Counted from the stretch's first letter, positions 51,901 through 61,856 are shown. The stretch is DNA of 64,000 bases from Quadrisphaera sp. RL12-1S (GCF_014270065.1 NZ_JACNME010000005.1:248001-312000), one strand, 5' to 3'. Notes: a model not told the origin generated them from the letters alone. Made by a program: numbers and translations.

Positions 51901-53847
51901 TCAGCGGGTGCGGGCCGCGAGCACCGCGACGTCGTCGGAGCCGCCGCCGCCCACGAGCTCGGCGATGACGGCGTCGAGCAGCTCCGGCAGGGGCAGGTGC
52001 GCGGCCTCGGCGAGCGCATCGGCCAGCCGCTCCACGCCCTCGCCCAGGTCGCTGTCGCGCCGCTCGACCAGGCCGTCGGTGTAGAGCAGCAGCGTCGAGC
52101 CGGCGGGCAGGTCCACCTCGCTCTCGGAGCGGGGGCTGCCCGGTGCCAGGCCCAGCAGCAGGTCCGCCTCGTGCCCGTCGAGGGCGACGACGCCGGCGCC
52201 GGGCACCGCCAGCAGCGCCGGCAGGTGCCCCGCGCTGCTCCAGCGCATGCGCAGGTCCCCCTCACCGCGGCCGTCGTCGGCGAGGCGGATCGCCAGCACG
52301 GTGGCGAGCACGTCGGCGCCGAGGACGTCGAGGGTGCCGTCCAGGCGGGCGAGCAGCTGGGCCGGGGAGTCCTCGGTGGCCACCGCGAGCGTGCGCAGGG
52401 CGCTGCGGACCTGGCCCATGGCCGCGGCGGCGCCGATGTCGTGCCCCGTGACGTCGCCGATGACGAGCAGCGTCGAGCCGTCGGGGTGGCGCAGCGCGTC
52501 GTACCAGTCCCCGCCCACCTGGTGGCCCGCGGCGGCCGGCGCGTACCGGGCGGCCAGCTCGAGGTGCGGCAGGTCGGGCAGCTCGGTGAGCATGGCCCGC
52601 TGCAGGGTGCGGGCGGCGTCCCGCTCGGCGCGCAGCGACAGGCACCGCTGGACGCCGTGGGCGGCGGCCTCGGCGAGGGACGCGACCAGCTCGCGCTCGG
52701 CGGGCAGCAGGGCGCGGGCGGAGCCCCAGGCCACCGTCAGCACGCCCAGGCACTGCCCGTCGGCCAGCAGCGGGGCGTGCACGGCGGCCTCCACGCCGGC
52801 CAGCACGGGCGCCGCCGAGGACGCGGTGGCCGCGGCCGTGGCGGCGTCGGGCGTGAAGACCACCCGTGACTCCCGCGCCGCGAGCAGCGCCCCCTCCGGC
52901 ACGTCCAGCGGCTCGGACGGGCCGTCGACGTCGTCGTCCCGAGCCGGTCCCTCGGCCCGGTCGAGGGCCACGTAGCGCAGAGCGCCGGAGCCGCGCTCGT
53001 GCAGGGCCACGGCGGACAGCTGCGCCTCCAGGCCGGCGCGGACCCCGGCGACGACGCTGGCGGCCACGTCCTCCACCTCCCGGGCGCGGGAGACCGCCTG
53101 GCTGAGGTCGAGCAGCACCCGGCTGCGGGCGGCGGCGACCTCCGCGTCGCGGCGCTCCCCCACGGCGCGCATCTGCGCCGTGGTCGCCTCGTCGCGCGCG
53201 CTCTCGGCGGCCGCGCGGACCTCGGCGGCGTCGGACAGCGCCCGGCGCAGCTGCAGCTCCGCGGAGCAGGCGGCGGCGAGGTCGGCCAGGAGCGCCACCT
53301 CCCGGCGGGTCCAGTCGCGCGGCTCGGACGAGAGCGCGGCGAGCGCGCCGATGGCCTCGCCGTCGGAACCGCGCAGGGGCGCGCCGAGGTACCCGACGGC
53401 GCCGAGCTCGGTGACCACGGCGTCGTCGCGCAGGTCGGGGTCCTCGCGGGCGTCGCGGACGGCCAGCGGCTGGCCGCTGGCCACCACCTGCTGGCAGGAG
53501 GACCGCGACAGGTCCGCCAGCCGCGTGGTCTGCCACGGCTCGGGCAGCCCCACCGCGCCCGGGAAGAGCTGCAGGCGCCGCGAGACCAGGCTGACGACGG
53601 CGGCGGGCACGCCCAGCACCGAGCACACGAGGCGGGCGTGCCGGTCGAGGGCGCCGTCGCGCCCGGGCGCGACACCGGCCCCCGGGTCCGCGGCGGCCGC
53701 CGGCGTCGGGACCTCGACGCGCTCGACCAGGGGCGTCTCGGGCAGCACGAGGGCGCCCTCGGCCGCGCCGAGGACGTCGTCCTGCTCACCAGCGGAGGGG
53801 CCGCGCTGCGGGACCACCGCGGGCGAGGTCCCCCTGCTCGCCCCCAC
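51901..53847 (-). CDS. GAF-GAF-PP2C (SpoIIE/RsbU-type) phosphatase
   Basis: A Ser/Thr phosphatase of about 648 residues in the partner-switching class that dephosphorylates anti-anti-sigma factors. Two GAF-like sensor domains can be seen (about 60-205 and 250-400 after the chosen start), linked by a coiled stretch (AAESARDEATTAQMRAVGERR, described at about 215-235). The PP2C domain (about 430-645) has VGGDWYDA, GDVTGHD, SSAGHLP, YTDGLVERR and the terminal GSDDVAVL metal-site Asp. GTG 53847 is my start; the frame is open further upstream. It is divergent from the RsbW-like kinase gene. Confidence 0.88.
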   Translation of the reverse strand: MGASRGTSPAVVPQRGPSAGEQDDVLGAAEGALVLPETPLVERVEVPTPAAAADPGAGVAPGRDGALDRHARLVCSVLGVPAAVVSLVSRRLQLFPGAVGLPEPWQTTRLADLSRSSCQQVVASGQPLAVRDAREDPDLRDDAVVTELGAVGYLGAPLRGSDGEAIGALAALSSEPRDWTRREVALLADLAAACSAELQLRRALSDAAEVRAAAESARDEATTAQMRAVGERRDAEVAAARSRVLLDLSQAVSRAREVEDVAASVVAGVRAGLEAQLSAVALHERGSGALRYVALDRAEGPARDDDVDGPSEPLDVPEGALLAARESRVVFTPDAATAAATASSAAPVLAGVEAAVHAPLLADGQCLGVLTVAWGSARALLPAERELVASLAEAAAHGVQRCLSLRAERDAARTLQRAMLTELPDLPHLELAARYAPAAAGHQVGGDWYDALRHPDGSTLLVIGDVTGHDIGAAAAMGQVRSALRTLAVATEDSPAQLLARLDGTLDVLGADVLATVLAIRLADDGRGEGDLRMRWSSAGHLPALLAVPGAGVVALDGHEADLLLGLAPGSPRSESEVDLPAGSTLLLYTDGLVERRDSDLGEGVERLADALAEAAHLPLPELLDAVIAELVGGGGSDDVAVLAARTR

Positions 53848-54020
53848 GCCGCAAGGATGCCCCACCGGGGTCGCCCGCGAGGGCGGTTCCGGCGAGCCCG
53901 CTGCACCCGACCGGTGCCTGGAACGGCGGAGCGGGCCTCGGCGGTCCAGACTGGGAGCGAGCACGCGCCCCGGCACCCGCCGCGGTCGGTGCCGGGCTGG
54001 CGAGACCCCGGGGAGCTGCG

Positions 54021-54497
54021 GTGTGCGAGGTGACGGCGGCGGCCAGCACGACCCTGCCCTCCGACGCGAGCGCCCCCCGGCTGGCCCGGCGGTTCCTGCG
54101 CGGAGCCCGGTGCCCCGAGCACCACTCCAGCGTGCTGGACGACGCCGAGCTGCTGGTCTCCGAGCTGGTCACCAACGCCGTGGTCCACGGGGCACCCCCG
54201 GTGACGCTCGCGGTGGAGTGCGACACCACCAGCGGCATGAGGGTGCGCGTGACGGACGGCAGCTCCCGCCAGCCGCTGCCGCGGTCGGCGCGCCCGGCCG
54301 ACGTCGACGGGCGGGGCATGGCCCTGGTGGACCTGCTGTCCGCGGCGTGGGGCGCGGAGCCCACCGAGCGCGGCAAGGAGGTCTGGTTCCTCCTGCGCCG
54401 CAGCCCGCCGCCCGGCCCCCGGGCTCAGGGTCGGGCGCAGGGGCGGCCTCAGGGGTGGTCCGCGCGCGACGAGGCCGCCCAGCGCTGGAGCCCCTGA
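54021..54497 (+). CDS. RsbW-like anti-sigma kinase, HATPase_c_2 domain
   Basis: A 158-residue GHKL ATP-binding protein. The N box is ELVTNAVVHG, the G1 box lies in VRVTDGSSRQP and the G2-like loop is DGRGMALVDLLS. In known systems such kinases phosphorylate an anti-anti-sigma partner and hold a sigma factor. The tail has an odd QGRAQGRPQGW repeat. It lies between two SpoIIE-type phosphatases, its natural opponents. No sigma factor or antagonist is encoded in the window. Confidence 0.85.
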   Translation: MCEVTAAASTTLPSDASAPRLARRFLRGARCPEHHSSVLDDAELLVSELVTNAVVHGAPPVTLAVECDTTSGMRVRVTDGSSRQPLPRSARPADVDGRGMALVDLLSAAWGAEPTERGKEVWFLLRRSPPPGPRAQGRAQGRPQGWSARDEAAQRWSP

Positions 54498-54675
54498 CGG
54501 CCGGCGCCGCGGGCCCGGCTGCGACGTCCGCCACAGCCCCCGCCGGGCCGCGTCCACCACGGCACCCGCGGAGCGGGACAATGAGGGGGCGTCCTGCGGC
54601 AGCGGGACGCGCAGAGCAGGACCGACGTCGACCGACGTCCTCACCGAGGAGGCAGCGCTGAGCGCCCAGGAGTCC

Positions 54676-56169
54676 GTGGTCACCAACGCCCGTGCAGCCA
54701 GCGCCGCCCCGGACGTCGTCATGGTCGGCGGCGGCATCATGAGCGCCACCCTCGCGGCGCTGCTCGGGCTGGTGCAGCCGGACTGGTCCGTCGTCGTCCT
54801 GGAGTCCGGGCCGTCGGTGGGCCTGGAGAGCTCCGACCCGTGGAACAACGCCGGCACCGGCCACGCCGCGCTGTGCGAGCTGAACTACACCCCGGCGGGC
54901 CCGGACGGCACCGTCGACCCGTCCAAGGCCGTGGGCATCAACGAGCAGTTCCAGGTCTCGCGCCAGCTGTGGTCCTCCCTGGTCCGCGCCGGCCTCACCG
55001 ACGACCCGAAGACCTTCATCACCTCGGTGCCCCACGTCAGCTTCGTCACCGGGACCGACGGGCAGCGCTACATGCGCGCCCGCTACGAGGCCCTCAAGGC
55101 CCAGCCGCTGTTCTCCGAGCTGGAGCACACCGCTGACCCGTCCGAGCTGGCCGAGTGGGTGCCGCTGGTGGTGGCCGGGCGCGACCCGGCGCAGCCGGTC
55201 GCCGCGACGCGCTCGCTGGCGGGCACGGACGTCAACTTCGGCGCGCTGACCGGCCTCCTGCTCGACGCCGCGCAGCGCCGCGGCGTGCACGTGGCCACCG
55301 GCACCCGCGTCACCGGCCTGAAGCGGACCCCGTCGGGGCGCTGGCAGGTGCAGGTGCAGGACGTCGCCACCGGGCACCGCAGCGCGCTGGTCACCCGCTT
55401 CGTCTTCGTGGGCGCCGGCGGTGGCGCACTGCCGCTGCTGCAGCACTCCGGCATCAAGGAGATCCGCGGCTTCGGCGGGTTCCCGGTGAGCGGGCAGTTC
55501 CTGCGCACGCGCCGCAAGGACCTGGTCTCCCAGCACCACGCGAAGGTCTACGGCCAGGCGGAGGTCGGGGCCCCGCCCATGTCGGTGCCCCACCTGGACC
55601 TGCGCTCGGTGGACGGGGAGCAGTCGCTGCTGTTCGGGCCCTACGCCGGCTTCTCCCCCAAGTTCCTCAAGGCGGGGTCGCTGTTCGACCTGCCGCGCTC
55701 GGTGAAGGCCAACAACCTGTCCTCGATGCTCGGGGTGGCCCGCTCGGAGATGGCCCTCACCAAGTACCTCGTGCAGCAGGTGCTCCAGACGCGCGGCCAG
55801 CGCATGGAGGCGCTGCGCTCGTTCTTCCCCGAGGCCGGGGACGGTGACTGGGAGCTCATCACCGCGGGCCAGCGCGTCCAGGTGATCAAGAAGGACCAGC
55901 GCGGGCGCGGCGTGCTGCAGTTCGGCACCGAGCTGGTCACCGGAGCGGACGGCAGCATCGCCGGGCTCCTCGGCGCCTCGCCCGGCGCCTCCACGGCCGC
56001 CTCGGCCATGCTCACGCTCCTCGAGCGCTGCTTCCCGGAGCGGATGGACGCCTGGCGGCCGCTGCTGACCGACGTCATCCCCTCCTACGGCCGGAAGCTG
56101 TCCGCCGACGCCTCCCTGGCGCAGGAGGTGCGTGAAGAGACCGCGCGCACCCTGCACCTGACCGCATGA
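54676..56169 (+). CDS. mqo: Malate:quinone oxidoreductase
   Basis: A 497-residue FAD enzyme at the membrane face that oxidises malate to oxaloacetate and passes electrons to quinone. The FAD motif VVMVGGGIMSATLAALL (about 15-31), WNNAGTGHAALCELNYTP and the C-terminal PGASTAASAMLTLL are typical of Mqo. GTG 54676 follows AGGAG closely. An upstream CTG with GAGGAGG is also possible. It lies between the anti-sigma kinase gene and a phosphatase gene that starts 8 nt downstream, so it may share their transcript. Confidence 0.95.
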   Translation: MVTNARAASAAPDVVMVGGGIMSATLAALLGLVQPDWSVVVLESGPSVGLESSDPWNNAGTGHAALCELNYTPAGPDGTVDPSKAVGINEQFQVSRQLWSSLVRAGLTDDPKTFITSVPHVSFVTGTDGQRYMRARYEALKAQPLFSELEHTADPSELAEWVPLVVAGRDPAQPVAATRSLAGTDVNFGALTGLLLDAAQRRGVHVATGTRVTGLKRTPSGRWQVQVQDVATGHRSALVTRFVFVGAGGGALPLLQHSGIKEIRGFGGFPVSGQFLRTRRKDLVSQHHAKVYGQAEVGAPPMSVPHLDLRSVDGEQSLLFGPYAGFSPKFLKAGSLFDLPRSVKANNLSSMLGVARSEMALTKYLVQQVLQTRGQRMEALRSFFPEAGDGDWELITAGQRVQVIKKDQRGRGVLQFGTELVTGADGSIAGLLGASPGASTAASAMLTLLERCFPERMDAWRPLLTDVIPSYGRKLSADASLAQEVREETARTLHLTA

Positions 56170-56176
56170 CCTGCCG

Positions 56177-58201
56177 GTGACGCCCGGGGAGGGGCCGTTC
56201 GCGGCCGCCGGCGAGCTGCGCGGCGCGTACGAGGCCGTGGACTGGTCCGCCACGCCCGTGGGCGCTCCGCACACCTGGTCGACGGCGCTGCGCACGGCCC
56301 TCTCGCTGGCGTTCGCCACCAGCTTCCCCGTGACGCTGCTGTGGGGACCCCGGTTCGTGATGCTCTACAACGCCGCGTACGCGCGCATGCTCCCCGGCAA
56401 GCACCCGTGGGGCCTGGGGACGCCGTGCGAGGAGGTGTTCGGCGAGATCTGGGACCAGATCGGCCCCCTCATGCACGGCGTGCTCGCCGGCGGCGGGGCG
56501 GTGCGCATGGTGGACCAGGAGCTGTACATCGACCGCCGGGGGTTCGGCGAGGAGTGCTACTTCGACTACTGCTACTCCCCCGTCACCGGCCCCGACGGGC
56601 GGGTGGAGGGTGTGCTCGACATCGCCGTCGAGACCACGTCGCAGGTGCTGGAGCGGCGGCGCTCGGCGCTGCTGCGGCGGCTGGCGGACCTCCCGAGGGT
56701 GCTGCGCAGCACCGCTGACCTGGCGCGGCTGGCGCTGCCGGTGCTGCGCACCGACCCCGGAGACCTGCCGCTGGTGGAGCTGCTGGTGCCCGGCGAGCCC
56801 CCGCGCCAGCGGGAGGCGCGGCTCGCGGGGCCTCCTCCGCAGCCGGTGGCGGACGCGGTGGTGCTGGGCTCCACGCCAGCCGGACGCACCGCGTGGGTGC
56901 GGGTGCCGGGGGCGGCCCCGGGCCAGGACCGGCCGGTGCTGGTGGTGGCGCTGTCGGGCGGGCTCGCCGAGGACGAGCACTACCTCGGCTTCCTGCGCCA
57001 GGTGGCGGCCGCGCTCGGCGGCGCGCTGGCGGTGGCCTCCGCCGCGGAGGCGGCGCGCGCCCGCGTGGAGCTGCAGGGAGCCCAGGTGCGTCGCCTGCTC
57101 GGCCTGGTGCAGGTGCTGCAGGAGCTGCCCGACGCCACGGACGTGGCACAGCTGGAGGGGGTGGTGGAGCGCGGGGCGGCCCGGCTGCTGGACGCCCGCG
57201 GGGCGCAGCTGGTCCTCGGCGGCCCTGACGACGACGCTGGCCCGACCTCGCAGGCCGCGCAGGCCGCACCGGTCGCTGAGGGCCGCGGCGCGGTGCACCT
57301 CGACGTCGGCGACCGGCACCTGGGCCTGCTGGAGCTGGCCTGGGCCGCGGAGCAGCAGCACACCGAGCTGGCCGAGGAGGAGCGCGCGGTGCTGTCGGTG
57401 CTGGCCAGCTCCACCGCGCAGGCGCTGGACCGGGCCGCGGCGCGGGAGGCGGAGCGCCGGGCCACCGAGGCCGTGCGCGCCATCGCCGAGGAGCTGCAGC
57501 GCAGCCTGCTCACCGAGCCGCCGCTGGTGACCGGGCTCGACCTGGCGGTGCGCTACGTGCCCGCGGCCGAGCACGCGCAGGTCGGCGGGGACTGGTACGA
57601 CGCGTTCACCACGGCCACCGGCGCGCTGCAGCTGGTCATCGGCGACGTGACGGGGCACGACCAGCGGGCGGCCGCGGCCATGGGCCAGCTGCGCAACCTG
57701 CTCCGCGGGATCGCCCACAGCGGGGTGCGCAGCCCGGCTCAGGTCCTCACCGAGCTCGACGCCGCCCTCCCGCACCTGGGCGTGACGTCGCTGGCCACCG
57801 CGGTGCTCGGGTCCCTGGCCCCGGCGCGTCCCGACGGCTCGCGCGAGCTGGTGTGGAGCAGCGCCGGGCACCTGCCCCCGCTGCTGCTCGTGCCCGGGGC
57901 CGCGCCGCGGCTGCTCGAGGAGCCGGCCGAGCTGCTGCTCGGGCTGCAGGCGGGCACCCGCCGCACCGACCACCGCACGGTGCTGCCAGCGGGCGCGACC
58001 GTGCTGCTGTACACCGACGGCCTCGTGGAGCGCCGCGGCGTGGACCTGTCCCGCGGCCTGGCCTGGCTGCGCGAGGCGACCACCGCGCTGGACGGCGCGA
58101 GCCCCGACGAGGTGTGCGACGCGCTGCTGGACCTCGTGGGCGGTCGCGTCGACGACGACATCGCCCTCGTGGCCGTCCGCCTCGTCAGCCGGCCCCTCTG
58201 A
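56177..58201 (+). CDS. PAS-GAF-PP2C (SpoIIE/RsbU-type) phosphatase
   Basis: A 674-residue sensor phosphatase. The N-terminal PAS-like domain (about 25-160) contains FVMLYNAAYARMLPGKHP and GEIWDQIGP. A GAF-like region follows (about 300-430), then the PP2C domain (about 445-672) with VGGDWYDAF, GDVTGHD, SSAGHLPPL, YTDGLVERRG and DDDIALVAV. It starts 8 nt after mqo with no separate promoter seen. It and the phosphatase at 51901-53847 probably report different signals to the same kinase module. Confidence 0.9.
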   Translation: MTPGEGPFAAAGELRGAYEAVDWSATPVGAPHTWSTALRTALSLAFATSFPVTLLWGPRFVMLYNAAYARMLPGKHPWGLGTPCEEVFGEIWDQIGPLMHGVLAGGGAVRMVDQELYIDRRGFGEECYFDYCYSPVTGPDGRVEGVLDIAVETTSQVLERRRSALLRRLADLPRVLRSTADLARLALPVLRTDPGDLPLVELLVPGEPPRQREARLAGPPPQPVADAVVLGSTPAGRTAWVRVPGAAPGQDRPVLVVALSGGLAEDEHYLGFLRQVAAALGGALAVASAAEAARARVELQGAQVRRLLGLVQVLQELPDATDVAQLEGVVERGAARLLDARGAQLVLGGPDDDAGPTSQAAQAAPVAEGRGAVHLDVGDRHLGLLELAWAAEQQHTELAEEERAVLSVLASSTAQALDRAAAREAERRATEAVRAIAEELQRSLLTEPPLVTGLDLAVRYVPAAEHAQVGGDWYDAFTTATGALQLVIGDVTGHDQRAAAAMGQLRNLLRGIAHSGVRSPAQVLTELDAALPHLGVTSLATAVLGSLAPARPDGSRELVWSSAGHLPPLLLVPGAAPRLLEEPAELLLGLQAGTRRTDHRTVLPAGATVLLYTDGLVERRGVDLSRGLAWLREATTALDGASPDEVCDALLDLVGGRVDDDIALVAVRLVSRPL

Positions 58202-58204
58202 GCC

Positions 58205-59140
58205 TCAGGCCAGGAGCACCGGCCCGGTCGGGTCCACCGGCAGGTCGGCGCCGGTCACCACGGCGCGCACCTCCATCTCGCGCAGCGCCACGCCTCCGCG
58301 CAGCGAGGTGAGGAACGCGGTGTCGGCGGCGTCGCGCCCGGTGCTGATCCGCCACATCGAGGGCCGGGGCGCCAGGTGGGTGGCGTCGTGCACCTGCCAC
58401 TGCACACCACCGCGACCGTCCTGCACCCGGACCTCGGCGACGGCGTGGAAGTCCATGGGCGACAGGCCCGGGGCGTAGACCGCGGTGAGCCGCGCCGGCA
58501 GCTCCAGCGCCCGTGCGAGGGCGACCACGAGGTGGGCGTAGTCGCGGCAGACGCCCTGCCCGCGCAGCAGCGTCTGCACCGCGCCGTCGAACGCCGTGGA
58601 CGACCCCGAGGTGTAGACCAGCCGGTCGGCCACCCAGGTGGTGATGCGCTCGGCCAGCTCGGCGTCCGGGTGGTCGGCGCGGGTGCCGAACTCCGAGGCG
58701 GCGAACGCCGCGAGCTCGTCGGAGGGGCAGTAGCGGCTGGGCCGGTTGAGCTCGAACTGCTCCACGAGGACCGCGGCGGCCGTCCCGCCGGCCGCGCCCG
58801 TCGTCGCCGTCGTGCTCTCCGGGGAGGACGGCGCCGGCCCAGCGGGCACCAGGCGGCCGGAGTACTCGACCACCACGCGACCGGCGGGCACGGCCGTGAG
58901 GACGTGCATGCGCTCGCCCCGCTCGCGCGGGCCCACGGGCACCTCCACCGGGCGGGAGGCCTCCGGGAGCGGTCCGGCGCCGTGGGTGACCACCAGCTCG
59001 TCCTCCACGGTCGAGCCCGGGGTCCTCGCGGCCGCCACCAGCAGCGACAGGTCGGCGGTGGTGGCCAGCTGCAGCACCAGCCGCGCCGAGACCTCCCGGG
59101 TCGGGAAGGACGAGGGAGCGGGCGGGGCGGCGGCGGTCAC
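58205..59140 (-). CDS. Transglutaminase-like cysteine-protease-fold protein
   Basis: A 311-residue protein with a transglutaminase-like core. The catalytic triad can be read as Cys in GQGVCRDYAHL, His in SPMDFHAVAEV and Asp in WQVHDATH. The N-terminal half (about 10-110) is the beta-rich domain usual in bacterial members. It has no signal peptide, so it is probably cytoplasmic. Members act as proteases or amidases; the substrate is unknown. The start is GTG 59140. It is tail-to-tail with the PP2C gene, 3 nt apart. Confidence 0.85.
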   Translation of the reverse strand: MTAAAPPAPSSFPTREVSARLVLQLATTADLSLLVAAARTPGSTVEDELVVTHGAGPLPEASRPVEVPVGPRERGERMHVLTAVPAGRVVVEYSGRLVPAGPAPSSPESTTATTGAAGGTAAAVLVEQFELNRPSRYCPSDELAAFAASEFGTRADHPDAELAERITTWVADRLVYTSGSSTAFDGAVQTLLRGQGVCRDYAHLVVALARALELPARLTAVYAPGLSPMDFHAVAEVRVQDGRGGVQWQVHDATHLAPRPSMWRISTGRDAADTAFLTSLRGGVALREMEVRAVVTGADLPVDPTGPVLLA

Positions 59141-59187
59141 GGGCGCCCATTCTGGGGGCAGTGACCGCCTCCCCGCCCGCCCGGGGC

Positions 59188-60669
59188 TCAGCTGTGCGGC
59201 CGGTGCTCGGACCCGGGCCGCTCGGCGATGACCGGGTACTCGCCGGTGTAGCCCTCGCGCTCGGCGGCCACCGCCAGCACCCGCCGGCGCACCGCGAACC
59301 ACCCGACGATGAGGGCCGGGACGATGAGCACCAGCGTGGCCAGCGTGTAGGTGCCGATCGGGTAGTCGAAGCCGATGAGCACCAGCACCACGGCCAGGAA
59401 GGCCAGCGTGGCGTAGCCGGTGTACGGCGCGCCCATCATCCGGAAGTGGGGGCGCTCCACCACGCCCTGCTTCGAGAGGCTGAAGAGCTTCAGCTGGCAG
59501 ATGACGATGGTGCCCCACGCGGTGACGATGCCCAGGGCGGACATGTTGAGCACGATCTCGAAGGCCTGGCCCGGCACCACGGCGTTGAGCCCCACACCCA
59601 GCAGCGTGATGAAGCCGGTGAGGAGGATGCCGCCGAAGGGGACGCCGTTGCGCGTCATCTTGCCGGTGAACCGCGGAGCGGAGCCGCTGACCGCCATCGA
59701 GCGCAGGATGCGGCCGGTGGAGTACAGCCCGGCGTTGAGGCTGCTCAGCGCCGCGGTGAGCACGATGACGTTCATGATGCTGCCGGCGCCGGGCAGACCG
59801 ATGCGGGAGAAGAAGGTCACGAAGGGGCTCGTGTCCTTGTCGAAGGCGGTGTACGGCAGCAGCAGCGCCAGCAGCACCAGCGAGCCCACGTAGAACAGCG
59901 CGATGCGGAAGATCACCGCGTTGATCGCCTTGGGCATGATCTTCTCGGGGTTCTCGGTCTCCCCCGCGGTGGTGCCGACCAGCTCGACGGCCGCGTAGGC
60001 GAACACCACGCCGGACACGACCAGGACCAGCGGCACGACGCCGGTGGGGAACAGGCCGCCGTTGCCGGTGATGACCGACGGACCGGTGGTCTCGCCCGCC
60101 ACGGTGAACCGGCCCAGGAGGAACACCAGGCCGATGACGAGGAACGCGGACAGCGCCACCACCTTCAGCAGCGCCGCCCAGAACTCCAGCTCGCCGAAGA
60201 GCTTCACCGAGATGAGGTTCATCGACAGCACGATGACCAGCGCCGCCAGGGCGATGACCCACTGGGGGACCACCTCGGTGGCCCCCCAGTAGTGGACGTA
60301 CAGGGCGATGGCGGTGACGTCGACGATCGACGTCATGGCCCAGTTGAGGAAGTACATCCACCCGGCGACGAACGCGAACCGCTCCCCGAAGAACTCGCGC
60401 GCGTAGGACACGAACGAGCCCGAGGACGGGCGGTGCAGGACCAGCTCGCCGAGGGCCCGCAGGATGAAGAACACGAAGACGCCGCAGATGGCGTAGACGA
60501 GGAACAGGCCCGGACCGGCGTTCGCGAGGCGCCCGCCGGCGCCCAGGAACAGGCCGGTGCCGATGGCCCCGCCGATGGCGATCATCTGGATCTGCCGCGG
60601 CTTGAGGCCCTTGTGGTAGCCCTCGTCCTCGGCGGTCAGGTCCGCCTGGCTGCGCGTCTGGGAGCTCAC
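59188..60669 (-). CDS. Amino-acid permease, APC family (AnsP/GabP-like)
   Basis: A 493-residue importer with 12 membrane helices. The family opening [25 protein letters not shown], given at about 24-48, and [15 protein letters not shown] are the APC amino-acid-permease hallmarks, closest in feel to L-asparagine/GABA permeases. GTG 60669 is preferred because GAGGAG lies at the right distance. The frame also opens at GTG 60678, which abuts the ribosome-binding site. The substrate is not certain. Confidence 0.9.
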   Translation of the reverse strand: MSSQTRSQADLTAEDEGYHKGLKPRQIQMIAIGGAIGTGLFLGAGGRLANAGPGLFLVYAICGVFVFFILRALGELVLHRPSSGSFVSYAREFFGERFAFVAGWMYFLNWAMTSIVDVTAIALYVHYWGATEVVPQWVIALAALVIVLSMNLISVKLFGELEFWAALLKVVALSAFLVIGLVFLLGRFTVAGETTGPSVITGNGGLFPTGVVPLVLVVSGVVFAYAAVELVGTTAGETENPEKIMPKAINAVIFRIALFYVGSLVLLALLLPYTAFDKDTSPFVTFFSRIGLPGAGSIMNVIVLTAALSSLNAGLYSTGRILRSMAVSGSAPRFTGKMTRNGVPFGGILLTGFITLLGVGLNAVVPGQAFEIVLNMSALGIVTAWGTIVICQLKLFSLSKQGVVERPHFRMMGAPYTGYATLAFLAVVLVLIGFDYPIGTYTLATLVLIVPALIVGWFAVRRRVLAVAAEREGYTGEYPVIAERPGSEHRPHS

Positions 60670-60740
60670 CGGCTCCACCTCCTCGTGTTGGCCGGGGCGA
60701 CACTAGGCCTCTCGGCGCCCAGCCGCGCGACGGGGGCGTG

Positions 60741-61691
60741 TCAGGGGAGTTGCAGACGGCTCTCAGCGACCTCGGGGAAGGCGCCGCGCAGCTCCTCCAC
60801 CAGCGCGCTGCACGTCGGCGGACGGTCGGCGGGGTCCACGGACAGCGCCCGCGCCACCACCCTGTCGAGCGCCACAGGCAGCCAGCGGCGCCGCCGGCTG
60901 AGCTTCGGCGGGCGCCCCGCCACATGGGCGCGGGCCACGGCGAAGGTCGTGGAGAACGGGTACGGCGGCTCCCCCGACAGCAGCTCCACCGCCGTGCAGG
61001 CCAGGGAGTACGCGTCGGTGGCGGCGGTGACGCGCTGCGCCTGCAGCAGCTCGGGGGCGGCGTACGGCAGCGACCCGGCCACCCGTCCGTGGCGGGCCAG
61101 CGGCCGGGACTCGTCCAGGCTGCGCGCCAGCCCGAAGTCGGTGACGGCGGCGCGGCGGTCCGGTGGGGCCGCGAGCAGCACGTTGGTGGGCTTGACGTCG
61201 CCGTGGACGACGTCGAGCGCGTGCACGGCGTCGAGCCCGGCTGCCGCCTGCGCGAGCACGTCGAGGATGCGGGGCACGTCCGGGCGGCCGCGCCCGCGCG
61301 GCCGCAGCGCGGCCGACGTGCCGCCGTCGAGCAGCTCCATCGCCGCCCACAGCAGCGGCACGTCCAGGGCGCTGCCCCGGGGCAGCTCCTCGCCGTGGGC
61401 CAGGACGGCGACGACGCCGGGGTGGCGCACCTGCGCGGCCACCTCGCACTCGCGGTGGAAGCGGCGGCGCCCGACGTCCGTGGCTGCCGCGGTCGGCTCG
61501 AGGACCTTGAGCGCCTCCTCGCGCGCACCGCGGCCGGCGCCGCGCAGCACCCGGTACACCTGCGCGCTGCCGCCGCGGCCGAGGAGCCCGAGCACGAGCC
61601 GGCCGCCGATGACCTGCCCCGGGCGCAGGAGGTCCCGCCGCGCCTCGGCGGCCAGGGCGAGCGCCTCCGCCTCGCGGTCCCACGGGATCAC
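60741..61691 (-). CDS. Serine/threonine protein kinase with HGD catalytic loop
   Basis: A 316-residue Hanks-type kinase without a membrane segment. The Gly loop is LGRGGSAQVYRV, the ATP Lys is in EEALKVLEP, the catalytic loop is VVHGDVKPTN (HGD instead of HRD), the metal site is VTDFGLARS and the substrate region AAPELL. Lack of the Arg of HRD usually means that the kinase does not need activation-loop phosphorylation. GTG 61691 is taken as the start. A 7-bp tandem repeat lies 18-52 nt upstream. No PASTA or other sensor domain is attached. Confidence 0.87.
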   Translation of the reverse strand: MIPWDREAEALALAAEARRDLLRPGQVIGGRLVLGLLGRGGSAQVYRVLRGAGRGAREEALKVLEPTAAATDVGRRRFHRECEVAAQVRHPGVVAVLAHGEELPRGSALDVPLLWAAMELLDGGTSAALRPRGRGRPDVPRILDVLAQAAAGLDAVHALDVVHGDVKPTNVLLAAPPDRRAAVTDFGLARSLDESRPLARHGRVAGSLPYAAPELLQAQRVTAATDAYSLACTAVELLSGEPPYPFSTTFAVARAHVAGRPPKLSRRRRWLPVALDRVVARALSVDPADRPPTCSALVEELRGAFPEVAESRLQLP

Positions 61692-61708
61692 CCCGGCAGT
61701 GTGCAGTG

Positions 61709-61743
61709 TGCGGGGTGCGGGGTGCGGGGTGCGGGGTGCGGGG
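61709..61743. repeat. Heptanucleotide tandem repeat, five copies
   Basis: TGCGGGG is repeated five times without error, directly in the 5' region of the kinase gene (start 61691). Seven-base repeats gain or lose copies by slippage; here a change would alter the promoter or leader spacing, not a reading frame. Confidence 0.85.
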
Positions 61744-61856
61744 CGCAGGTGCAGCGGACCGGCGCGGTCTGGAGGTGTTCGTCGTCGTCGAACACCGACC
61801 GAACCCCTCAGGGGCAGGACCGGCGCGAGGCCGGTCGCGGAACGTCGGAGGTCGTC

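Noticed and set aside
52262-54857. Long open frames opposite or across the PP2C and RsbW genes
   Set aside because: They are Arg/Pro/Ala-rich shadows of real genes in very GC-rich DNA, with no domain similarity.
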